NCBI RefSeq assembly: GCF_013167895.1
Contig: NZ_BLWC01000001.1
Location: 3,348,001-3,412,000 of the forward strand
DNA: 64,000 bases
DNA from: Streptomyces fulvorobeus
GTDB taxonomy: Bacteria > Actinomycetota > Actinomycetes > Streptomycetales > Streptomycetaceae
Direction of reading: 5' to 3'
A model generated the notes under the pieces. It was not told the DNA's origin. It searched no databases and worked only from the letters and a program-made list of their open reading frames with translations. The translations under genes and the position numbers were made by a program. Below, in pieces: positions 54,998 to 63,493 of this stretch. The first letter of the stretch is position 1, and the number at the start of each line of letters is the position of its first letter.

Positions 54998-57474
54998 ATG
55001 TCAATTTCCAGTTCTGACCACACCGTCATGCCCGAGAACGTCGAGAACGACGAGCTCATCACCCTCGACACCATCGAGAACGTCGAGTCGGTCGAGTCCC
55101 TTGAGGACAACGAGCTCGCGGAGCTCGCCGAGGCCGTCGTGGCCGAGGCGGACACCGCCGTCGTCGCCGCCGACCCCGAGGTCGTGAAGGTCGTCGAGGT
55201 CGAGGTCGTGGAGGTCGTCGAGACCCCCGCCGCCGAGGCCGCTCCTGTCGAGGTCGTCCGCGTCGAGGCCGCCCCTGCGCAGGCCGCCCGCGTCGACGCC
55301 GCTCCTGTGGAGACCGCCGCCGCCGAGGTCGTGGAGACCCCGAGGCCGCCGCGGACGACAGCGCCGAGGCCGAGGACGCCGAGCCGACCGTCACCTTCAC
55401 CTCCCTCGGTCTGCCCGAGGGCATCGTCCGCAAGCTCGCCCAGAACGGCGTCACCGCGCCCTTCCCGATCCAGGCCGCGACCATCCCGGACGCCCTGGCC
55501 GGCAAGGACATCCTGGGCCGCGGCCGTACCGGCTCCGGCAAGACCCTCTCCTTCGGCCTGCCGACCCTGGCCACGCTGGCCGGCGGCACCACGGAGAAGA
55601 AGAAGCCCCGCGCGATCATCCTGACGCCGACGCGTGAGCTCGCGATGCAGGTCGCGGACGCGCTTCAGCCGTACGGCGACGTACTCGGCCTGAAGATGAA
55701 GGTCGTCTGCGGCGGTACGTCGATGAGCAACCAGATCTACGCGCTGGAGCGCGGTGTCGACGTCCTCGTCGCCACCCCGGGCCGTCTGCGCGACATCATC
55801 AACCGCGGTGCCTGCTCCCTGGCCAACGTCCAGGTGGCCGTGCTCGACGAGGCCGACCAGATGTCTGACCTGGGCTTCCTGCCCGAGGTCACCGAGCTGC
55901 TCGACCAGATCCCCGGCGGCGGACAGCGCATGCTCTTCTCCGCCACCATGGAGAACGAGATCGGCACGCTGGTCAAGCGCTACCTGAGCAACCCGGTCAC
56001 CCACGAAGTGGACAGCGCCCAGGGCAACGTCTCGACCATGACGCACCACGTCCTCGTCGTGAAGCCGAAGGACAAGGCGCCCGTCACGGCCGCGATCGCC
56101 GCCCGCAAGGGCCGCACGATCATCTTCGTCCGCACCCAGCTGGGCGCCGACCGTATCGCCGAGCAGCTCATCGAGTCCGGCGTGAAGGCCGACGCGCTGC
56201 ACGGCGGCATGACGCAGGGTGCCCGCACCCGCGTGCTCGAGGACTTCAAGAAGGGCTACGTCCACGCGCTCGTCGCGACCGACGTCGCCGCCCGCGGTAT
56301 CCACGTCGACGGCATCGACCTGGTCCTGAACGTGGACCCGGCCGGCGACCACAAGGACTACCTGCACCGTTCGGGCCGTACCGCCCGGGCCGGCAAGTCC
56401 GGTGTCGTCGTGTCGCTGGCGCTTCCGCACCAGCGTCGCCAGATCTTCCGCCTCATGGAGGACGCGGGCGTCGACGCCTCGCGTCACCTCGTGCAGGGCG
56501 CGGGCGTCTTCGAGCCCGAGGTCGCCGAGATCACCGGTGCCCGTTCGCTCACCGAGGTCCAGGCCGACTCCGCGAACAACGCCGCCAAGCAGGCCGAGCG
56601 CGAGGTCGCCGACCTGACGAAGCAGCTGGAGCGCGTCCAGCGCCGCGCCGGCGAGCTGCGCGAGGAGGCCGACCGCCTGGTCGCCCGCGCCGCACGCGAG
56701 CGGGGGGACGACCCCGAGGAGGCAGTGGCCGCGGCCGCCGCCGAGGCGGAGGCCGCGATCGAGGCCGCCGCGGCAGCGGTACCGGAGCAGCAGCCGGCCG
56801 TCCGCGAGGAGCGTCGCGACGACCGCGGCAACTTCGAGCGCCGTGACAGCCGCGGCGGCGACCGTGGCGGGTACCGCGGTGGCAACGACCGCGGTGGCGA
56901 CCGTGGTGGCCGTTCCTTCGAGCGTCGTGACGACCGTGGTGGCCGTCCGGCGTTCAACCGGGACAACGACCGTCCCGCGTTCAACCGTGACCGTCGTGAC
57001 GAGCGTCCCTCGGGCGGCTTCCGCTCCGGCGGCGCTGGTGGTACCGGTGGCGGCGACCGTGGTGGCCGTCCTTTCGAGCGTCGCGACAACGACCGTCCCG
57101 CGTTCAACCGTGACCGTCGTGACGAGCGTCCCTCGGGCGGCTTCCGCTCCGGTGGTGCCGGTGGCACGGGTGGCGGCGACCGTCGTGACGACCGTGGTGG
57201 CCGTCCGGCGTTCAACCGTGACAACGACCGTCCCGCGTTCAACCGTGACCGTCGTGACGAGCGCCCGTCCGGTGGCATCCGCGCCGGGGGCACCGACCGC
57301 CCGTTCAACCGTGACCGTCGTGACGAGCGCCCGGCCGGCGGCTTCCGCGCCGGCGGCACCAGCGAGCGTCCCACCGGTCGCCGCGACGACCACCGCGGTG
57401 GCACCGGCACCGGCACGAGCACCGGCTCGTTCGGCCGCCGCGACGACAAGCCGCGCTGGAAGCGCAACAGCTGA
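54998..57474 (+). CDS. DEAD-box RNA helicase with Arg/Gly/Asp tail, split by an apparent one-base deletion
   Basis: The ATG at 54998 opens an acidic Glu/Val repeat region (about 20-110). At 55338-55341 a CCCC run must be CCCCC for the frame to give TFTSLGLPEGIVRKL and the Q-motif, GRTGSGKT, LDEADQMSDLGF, SAT and HRSGRTARAG; restored length about 826. The last 220 residues are a low-complexity tail of Arg-Asp-Gly and RPAFNRD repeats. Such helicases unwind RNA in ribosome assembly or in cold. The tail likely binds RNA and may form condensates. As written the protein would stop at 55624. Confidence 0.92.
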
Positions 57475-57505
57475 CCGTCATCTCGCCGTAAGGCTGTGAG
57501 CTGCT

Positions 57506-57547
57506 GAAGCGGGCCCGTTCTTCACGAACGGGCCCGCTTCTGTTTTT
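57506..57547 (+). terminator. Terminator of the DEAD-box helicase gene
   Basis: Perfect 15-bp arms (57506-57520 and 57526-57540), a 5-base loop and a T-rich tract (CTGTTTTT) after the stem. Confidence 0.92.
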
Positions 57548-57703
57548 CCCTCACGCCTCATCTGCAACGGCTGCTACGATCCGGCGACTTGCGTGGAGGG
57601 CTCGGGCCGGGGGGCCGGGGCCGGCAGGAACCGGCGGGCGCACTCAGCGACAGTGCGCCGCTGTTCCCCCACGCCCATGGGTATTCCTGGGGAGGGACTC
57701 TCT

Positions 57704-59833
57704 TTGGCTCGCTATGCGCGCGGCCGTACCGCTGTGACGTCTTTGGCCGTTCTCGCCGCCACCGTGGGCGTGCTGCCCGGTGCGCAGGCGGCCCCGGTGG
57801 CGGCCGGTGCGGCCGTCGCCGCTCCCGTGCCGACGACCGGGCGGGGTCTCGGCTTCGCCGGTGGCCTGCTCCACACGGTGGAGCGGGCGCCGAACGGCGA
57901 TCCGTATATCACCCAGAGGCAGGTCACCGCGGACGCGTCGGCGGTGGCGGGACCCTCGTACATGAACTACGCGGGGGAGTACGCCGGAGGCGCCCACCTC
58001 AAGTCCGTCCCGTGCGACGCCGGTTCGTGCGTCCGGATCACGGCTGCGGGCAACGGCCACTACGGGGTCATAGCCGTCAGCGGGCAGGGCACGGAGTCCC
58101 TCCAGGTGTGGACGGGCAAGAACTCGCTCCTCGTCGACGAGCTGGAGTCGAGCGATCTGGAACTGGTCGACCTGACCGGCTCGTACTACGTCCTGAACGG
58201 CGGCTCGCCCGCCGCGCAGTACGTCGACGGCCGGCTCGACTACCGCAGCAGCGACGTCCGGATGACCCGTTCCGTGCGGGCGGCCGGCATCTGGGGCACC
58301 CGGCTGTGGTCGGCGAGCTCGACGGCCGGTGCGCTGACCGTGCTGGACGTCGTGCAGAAGAAGACCGTCGAGACCGTCGCCACGGGCGCCCCCTGCGTGA
58401 TCAGGGAAGTACGGCCGGTCGGACGCTGGGTCTACTGGAACTGCGGCACCTCCGGCGCGGCGGGCGTCTGGGACCGTACGGCGAGGAAGTCGGTCACCGT
58501 ACCCTCCGGCCCCGCGCTGGTCGGGGACGGCTACCTCGTCCGCCACGACCGGACCGCGGGGAAGCTGGTGCTCACCGACTTCCACACCGGCGCGGCCGCC
58601 GCGCCGCGCGTGATCGCCGACCTGCCCGCAGGGAAGACCGCGGACCAGCGCGGGCTCACCTGGGCGGTCGACAGGTTCGGCGGTGACATCGCGTATCTGG
58701 ACGCCTCCCACGCGGCGCACGTGGTGCCGAGCGGGGTACCCACCAGGCCGCTGGAGAGGCTCTCCGCGGACCAGGACGACACCTACCTGGACATCAAGGA
58801 CTCCGGTGGCGGGCAGGTCTGGTCGAGCTCCTGGCAGCTCAGCAAGCCAGCGACCTGGACCTTCACCGTCAAGGACGGTTCCGGACGGACGGTCAGGACC
58901 ATGAAGGGCGGCGGCGGAACCGTGGCCGCCGTCGTCTGGGACGGGCGCACCGACACGGGCGCGTACACCTACAGCGCCGACCACACCTGGAGCCTCACCG
59001 CGACCCCGCGCGAGGGCTCGGGCACGTACACCACGCAGGGCACGATCGGCGTCTCTGGCGGCCGCCACGGCTTCCACGACCAGGCGTACGCCGCGCTGGG
59101 GGACCTGGTCACCCTCAACTCCAGTGGCACGCTGACCCAGCACTTCGGCCAGAAGGGCGGCGTCTTCTCGGGGAAGTCCTCCGGCGCGGGCTGGCCGGCC
59201 GGCAGCACCGCTCTCCCGTTCGCCGACACGGGCAGCGACCGCTGTGCCGAACTGCTGGTCCGGATGGCGGGCGGAGAGCTGCGCCGCTACTCGGGCCGGT
59301 GCGGCCGGGCGTACACGCCGTCGAGCAGCCATGTGTCGCTCGGTACGGGCTGGCAGGTCTACGACGTGATGACGTCGACCGGAGACCTGAACGGGGACAA
59401 CAGGCCCGACCTGGTCACCCGCCAGAAGTCCACCGGGGACGTCTACTTCCACGCCGGAACGGCGGACGGGAAGTTCGCCGCCCGGCTGAAGATCGGCAGC
59501 GCCCTGGGCAAGTACGCGCGCATGACGGGCGTCGGCGACATCACCGGGGACGGCAGGGCCGATCTGCTCGCCCACGACCGCGACGGCGGGCTGTGGCGCT
59601 ACAACGGCCTGGGCACCGGCCGCTTCGCCGGGCGGGCGCTGGTCGCCTCGGACTGGGGACGCTCGTACGACGTGGTGGTCGGCGTCGGCGACATCACCGG
59701 GGACGGCAGGCCGGACCTGGTCGAGCGGGACACGAGCGGCCGGCTCTTCCGCAACAACGGCAACGGCAAGGGCGCGTTCGGCAGCCGTACGCAGATCGCC
59801 TCCGGCTGGCACGTCTACAAGGGCGTCTTCTGA
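57704..59833 (+). CDS. Secreted FG-GAP/VCBS repeat protein
   Basis: 709 residues from a TTG at 57704 that has GGGGAGGG seven bases upstream. A signal peptide (about 1-29, ending LPGAQA) is followed by a beta-propeller-like region (about 50-430), a FlgD-like segment (TWTFTVKDGSGRTVRT) and three FG-GAP repeats at the end: NGDNRPDLVTRQ, TGDGRADLLAHD and TGDGRPDLVERD, each a calcium site. Typical of large exported Streptomyces proteins of unknown binding partner. Upstream 57548-57703 is the promoter region. Confidence 0.85.
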   Translation: MARYARGRTAVTSLAVLAATVGVLPGAQAAPVAAGAAVAAPVPTTGRGLGFAGGLLHTVERAPNGDPYITQRQVTADASAVAGPSYMNYAGEYAGGAHLKSVPCDAGSCVRITAAGNGHYGVIAVSGQGTESLQVWTGKNSLLVDELESSDLELVDLTGSYYVLNGGSPAAQYVDGRLDYRSSDVRMTRSVRAAGIWGTRLWSASSTAGALTVLDVVQKKTVETVATGAPCVIREVRPVGRWVYWNCGTSGAAGVWDRTARKSVTVPSGPALVGDGYLVRHDRTAGKLVLTDFHTGAAAAPRVIADLPAGKTADQRGLTWAVDRFGGDIAYLDASHAAHVVPSGVPTRPLERLSADQDDTYLDIKDSGGGQVWSSSWQLSKPATWTFTVKDGSGRTVRTMKGGGGTVAAVVWDGRTDTGAYTYSADHTWSLTATPREGSGTYTTQGTIGVSGGRHGFHDQAYAALGDLVTLNSSGTLTQHFGQKGGVFSGKSSGAGWPAGSTALPFADTGSDRCAELLVRMAGGELRRYSGRCGRAYTPSSSHVSLGTGWQVYDVMTSTGDLNGDNRPDLVTRQKSTGDVYFHAGTADGKFAARLKIGSALGKYARMTGVGDITGDGRADLLAHDRDGGLWRYNGLGTGRFAGRALVASDWGRSYDVVVGVGDITGDGRPDLVERDTSGRLFRNNGNGKGAFGSRTQIASGWHVYKGVF

Positions 59834-60031
59834 CGCAGCCACTCCCCGCCACGGCCGCCGCCTGCTGGTCCGGGGCGCCGCCGGTGACCGACGGAGGACC
59901 GCTGCTCCGGTGAGGCGGGACCCGGCCGGAACCAGTTCGACGACCCGCGTCACCCGGCCGCGACGGGCCCGGCAGGGGATACCGGATCGGCTGCGGGTCC
60001 GGGGCGGGCTATGCTCGGGGGTGATCCACGA

Positions 60032-60105
60032 GGGCCGTTAGCTCAATTGGTCAGAGCAGCGGACTTTTAATCCGTTGGTTGTGGGTTCGAGTCCCACACG
60101 GCCTA
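60032..60105 (+). tRNA. tRNA-Lys(TTT)
   Basis: Cloverleaf of about 74 nt with acceptor GGGCCGT (one G-U), anticodon TTT in loop CTTTTAA and T loop TTCGAGT. tRNA-Lys is a frequent site of island integration, and a lower-GC gene run starts just downstream. Confidence 0.94.
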
Positions 60106-60142
60106 CGCGTGGCAGGGGAGGGGAAACCCTCTGACCTGCGGC

Positions 60143-60180
60143 GGAGCGCCCCGACCGGCTTTGGCCGGTCGGGGCGCTCC
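60143..60180 (+). terminator. Terminator downstream of tRNA-Lys
   Basis: Perfect 17-bp arms (60143-60159 and 60164-60180) around a 4-base loop. Also suitable for ending the minus-strand operon to the right. Confidence 0.85.
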
Positions 60181-60321
60181 GTCGTTTCCGGGCTCTTGCG
60201 GGCGGACGGTCCGATGACATGCGCTACTGATGCCGTTCTGCGGGGCCTGTCGCTGTGGGGAACGCGGGGCGGAGCCTGAGCGCACATACCCAGCAGCCGG
60301 CTATGGAGTAACCAGTGCTTC

Positions 60322-60657
60322 TCAACGGCGTCCCACCCGACGTCGGCCCTCAGGCTTTGCCTCGGCGGGAGCCCCTGACGCCGTCGAACGCACCGGCTCA
60401 TCGTTGAGGAGGATGGACTGCCAGACTCGTTCCTGAAGTTCTCGGATGCAGGGGCCGCAGGCGTACATCGCTGCTTGGGCACCGGCCACGCTTGCGGGAC
60501 CGATCCACAGGACACGCGTCCACCTCTGGCCGCAGTAGAGCCAGCACAGTCCGTCGACCCAGTGGTTGGCGTCATTGGTGCTTGCCGGCGCGGGTAGACC
60601 TTCACGGGCGAACTCGGCGATACCGGGAATCACCCGGTGGGGCACGGCCAGTTCCAT
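60322..60657 (-). CDS. Small protein with two Cys pairs, last gene of the radical SAM operon
   Basis: 111 residues from the ATG at 60657 (a GTG at 60663 is possible). C38-x3-C42 and C67-x2-C70 can bind one zinc ion or a cluster; H32 lies nearby. The tail is basic. It starts 22 bases after the CYTH stop, so it is probably the last gene of the run. I recognise no family. Confidence 0.6.
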   Translation of the reverse strand: MELAVPHRVIPGIAEFAREGLPAPASTNDANHWVDGLCWLYCGQRWTRVLWIGPASVAGAQAAMYACGPCIRELQERVWQSILLNDEPVRSTASGAPAEAKPEGRRRVGRR

Positions 60658-60679
60658 AAGCACAGCTCGGCCTTTACAG

Positions 60680-61267
60680 TCAGCGGCCTTGAGCGGCCAC
60701 GGCAGCCGCTCCGCCCTTGTCGGCGTCCGCGAAGAGGAGGGTGGGCTCGGCCAGGATGTCGCGGCCGGATTCGCTCTTGTAGATATCGTCCACGCTGCCG
60801 AACCGAGCTTCGGAGTAGTCGAGGCCGAGCAGGGAAGCCGCCTGCCGGACCGACGCCTCGTCCGGCCCTTCGATCTCGACGAACGTGGGGAGATCCGGCC
60901 AGGTGTCGAAGTCGAAGGCGACCTCGCCGAGACACCACTCCTCGCGGTAGTTCTCCTGGTACCGGACTTCACGCATGCCGAGACTGCGGAGGATCTCGGC
61001 CATGGCGTGCAGGTCCGCGACCTCGGTCTCGATCTCGGTGGTGCCGTCGATCGTGGTGGCGTCGGTAACCTGCTTGAGGGTCAGCGTCGATCGGGTGCCC
61101 TCGTCACGCAGCCGCACCCAGGCACCTCCTTCGAGAGCGTCGTTCTCGAAGATCTTGCGGGTGAGAAGGGTGCGCGGGAACGCCTGGGCGGCACCGAGAT
61201 CGGTGAGCTTGGCCTGGAGGCCCGCGACGTCGATGGCGAGGAACTTGGCCTCGTACTCGTGCTTCAT
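60680..61267 (-). CDS. CYTH-domain protein (class IV adenylate cyclase / triphosphatase family)
   Basis: 195 residues. The N-terminal H-E-Y-E-A-K has the ExExK signature that binds metal and triphosphate, followed by RLRDEG, LTLKQV and EIETEV, all parts of the triphosphate tunnel. Family members make cAMP, cleave thiamine triphosphate or polyphosphate. It begins 11 bases after the methyltransferase stop. In this cluster, with a nucleotide kinase-like protein, a triphosphate metabolite is a reasonable substrate guess. Confidence 0.85.
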   Translation of the reverse strand: MKHEYEAKFLAIDVAGLQAKLTDLGAAQAFPRTLLTRKIFENDALEGGAWVRLRDEGTRSTLTLKQVTDATTIDGTTEIETEVADLHAMAEILRSLGMREVRYQENYREEWCLGEVAFDFDTWPDLPTFVEIEGPDEASVRQAASLLGLDYSEARFGSVDDIYKSESGRDILAEPTLLFADADKGGAAAVAAQGR

Positions 61268-61278
61268 GGGCTCTTCCC

Positions 61279-61932
61279 TTAGCGAAAGGAGGGGGTACGG
61301 GCCGCGAGGAGCAGGCCCATCCGGTGGGTGTGGTCCTGGAGCTGACCGATGTGGGCCCGCTCGGCGAACTCATTCGTTCGCAGAGTCAGCAGCACGTCCC
61401 AGTCACCGATGAAGTGACGCCGCAGTTTCTCGGGGGACGTGTAGTGCTCGACCAGATGCTGGCGCTGAGTGACAGGCATCATGAACTCCGCTCCGAACAG
61501 GCCGTCCTGGCATACGGAAGCCTGCATGCGGGTGACGAACTCGGCGAGCGGGCGATGGTGATTGGCACTGTAATGCCACGAGCAGCTCGTCCAGATGGCG
61601 TCGCACGGCATGTCCAGAGGCTCCCATTGAAGGAAGTCCTTCTCCACAACCTGCACGCTGTCGTGCAGTGATTCGAGCTTGAGGCGGTCGATGAGGCCCA
61701 TCGCGTAAGCCCGGTTTTCACCCGGGAGGCTGACCTCACCGCCGTGAAGAGCAAGGGGATCACGCTCTACCGCGATCACGCGATAGCCGGCTGCGGCCAG
61801 CGGCAGGATGAACTTGCCATCGCTCGCGCCGATGACCGCGACAGTGGCGTCAGGAGCGACACGCTCCTTCAGCGCGGCAAGGAACTGGGGGAAGAAAGTG
61901 AGGGTGTGCTCCCACAGGCTTTGCGTCTGCAC
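61279..61932 (-). CDS. SAM-dependent methyltransferase (class I)
   Basis: 217 residues from a GTG with AAGGAG nine bases upstream. A Rossmann fold with motif I as VAVIGASDGKFILPLA, the acidic ribose-binding end in VIAVERDP and a later DAIWTSCSWHYS. C-terminal SPEKLRRHFIGDWDVLLTLRTNEF is helper-like. The target is unknown. The start lies 83 bases inside the kinase-like gene, an unusually long overlap that couples the two. Confidence 0.8.
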   Translation of the reverse strand: MQTQSLWEHTLTFFPQFLAALKERVAPDATVAVIGASDGKFILPLAAAGYRVIAVERDPLALHGGEVSLPGENRAYAMGLIDRLKLESLHDSVQVVEKDFLQWEPLDMPCDAIWTSCSWHYSANHHRPLAEFVTRMQASVCQDGLFGAEFMMPVTQRQHLVEHYTSPEKLRRHFIGDWDVLLTLRTNEFAERAHIGQLQDHTHRMGLLLAARTPSFR

Positions 61933-62491
61933 GGTGGTGGGCTCCTTGCGTGTCGATGGCCAGGATCGCCTGGAGGACCTCGTCGGGGTCCAGCCGCGTG
62001 GTGTCCACGCGGTGCATCGGGAACTGGGCGTAGGCGTCGGTAACCCGGTCGGGAGCGCCTTCGACGAGGGCGTCCCAGCGGGATACGGGCTTGGTCCGGT
62101 CAGCGAGCCGACGCCGGCGCTCGTCGTCGCCGCATGTCAGCTCGTAGGTCACAGGCTGGGGCAGGTCGGGCGGCAGCCTGACGCCGAGACGGGCACCGAG
62201 AGCGCGGTGGGTGGCCAGGCAGCGGGCGAAGTAGCTCTCCACGACGACTGGGGTGCCTGCGGACAAGTAGCGCCGTATCTCATCGGCCGCCGTGAACAGC
62301 GCGGACAGGTAGAAGCACATCCGGGCCTCGGTATTCCCCAGCAGGTCCACCTCGCGTCGCAGCGCCTGGTAGATGAGCGGAACGGTCGGGACCAGAACGG
62401 CTCCATGGGCTACTGCCAGCATCGGAGCGATGGTCGACTTGCCGGTGCCGCGGAGTCCTTCGAGGCTCTCGAACAGCGGGGTGTCAGACAC
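61850..62491 (-). CDS. Thymidylate-kinase-like P-loop protein
   Basis: 213 residues from a GTG that overlaps the radical SAM stop by 8 bases. P-loop EGLRGTGKST (11-20) followed by a kinase-like fold with FYLSALFTAADEI, VVVESYFAR where thymidylate kinases have DRY, and an Arg-rich lid (GDDERRRRLADR). It should transfer phosphate to a small molecule, probably a nucleotide or nucleoside, but the changed DRY-like motif points to a substrate other than dTMP. Its last 28 codons overlap the methyltransferase gene. Confidence 0.75.
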   Translation of the reverse strand: MSDTPLFESLEGLRGTGKSTIAPMLAVAHGAVLVPTVPLIYQALRREVDLLGNTEARMCFYLSALFTAADEIRRYLSAGTPVVVESYFARCLATHRALGARLGVRLPPDLPQPVTYELTCGDDERRRRLADRTKPVSRWDALVEGAPDRVTDAYAQFPMHRVDTTRLDPDEVLQAILAIDTQGAHHRADAKPVGAHPHFLPPVPCRAEGACRS

Positions 62492-63386
62492 GTCTGTACA
62501 CCACGTCTGGTACCGCGAGGGTAAGTTCGTCGGTGGCGGACGGGCGGTGTTCGATGTGGTCGGCGAGCTTGTCGTACCAGAAGGCATGTGAGTCCTTGCC
62601 GACCGCCTTGCAGGACATGGTGAGTGCACCGCGCGGGTCGGCTTCGATCCGCTCGATGGCCTCGGGGCCTCCCTCGGGAGCGCAGACCTCCGGGGCGCCG
62701 TGCTCGGACAGGTCCTCGTCGACGATCACCTCGATGTCCAGCTCGGCCGCCTGGAGCTGACCGCGAAGGCGGATGTACGCAGCGGGGTCGGTGACCAGGA
62801 ACTCGGGGTGAGCGGCTGCGTTGCCGACCGGCCGCAGGCAGTGGAGTTTCAACTGCTCTGCCCCGTACTGCTGGAGGATACGGGCGAGCGGCAGCACCTC
62901 GTCGATGTTGCGAGAGGTGACCGTCATGGTCGCGCCGGTACGGACGCCGAGTCCCCGGGCGATGTCGAGTGCGCTCAGCGCACTCTGGTAGCTCCCGAAC
63001 TTGCGGATGTGGTCGTTGGTCGAGCCGATGCCCTCCAGCGAGACCCGCAACAGGTCCAGGTCGGGAGCGATCTCGGTCAGCCGGCGCTCGATCCGATAGC
63101 CGTTGGTGCAGATCTCAACCCGCATGCCCAGTTCCTGCTTGGCGTACCGGACGACCTGGATGAGGTCCTTGTAGACGAACGGCTCGCCGCCCAGCAGAGT
63201 GACAGCCTCGGTGCCGTACTGCTCGCGCATAAGCGTGAGGAGGTTGATTGCCTCGTCGGCGGTGAACGCGTCGGCATGCTGGAGCCGCTTGCCGTGGAAA
63301 CAATGCAGGCACTCGAAGTTGCAGCGGTACAACAGTTGCAGGTACAGCATCCGGATTCTGCGAATCCCGGTGACTTCCCCGATCAC
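62484..63386 (-). CDS. Radical SAM enzyme
   Basis: 300 residues from a GTG with AAGGAGA upstream. The cluster motif is C22-N-F-E-C26-L-H-C29; then LLGGEP (65-69, SAM binding) and EICTNG. C-terminal C235 and C259, with C183, could hold an auxiliary site but do not form a full SPASM pattern. It makes a 5'-deoxyadenosyl radical for a hard reaction on an unknown substrate. No precursor peptide gene is visible, so a nucleotide or other small molecule is likelier than a peptide. It is followed with overlap by the kinase-like gene. Confidence 0.88.
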   Translation of the reverse strand: MIGEVTGIRRIRMLYLQLLYRCNFECLHCFHGKRLQHADAFTADEAINLLTLMREQYGTEAVTLLGGEPFVYKDLIQVVRYAKQELGMRVEICTNGYRIERRLTEIAPDLDLLRVSLEGIGSTNDHIRKFGSYQSALSALDIARGLGVRTGATMTVTSRNIDEVLPLARILQQYGAEQLKLHCLRPVGNAAAHPEFLVTDPAAYIRLRGQLQAAELDIEVIVDEDLSEHGAPEVCAPEGGPEAIERIEADPRGALTMSCKAVGKDSHAFWYDKLADHIEHRPSATDELTLAVPDVVYRRV

Positions 63387-63493
63387 GTGGGTCTCCTTCT
63401 GGCAGTTGCCTGGTGGGAGACCTGATGCTGGCGGAACGGCACAGGACCGCATCACCGCGTATCCGGACGATCCGAGGACGTCCTGGGACGTTT

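Noticed and set aside
54841..57393. An 850-codon minus-strand frame with Thr/Val repeats
   Set aside because: Antisense of the helicase tail repeats; the repeats are explained by the plus-strand protein.
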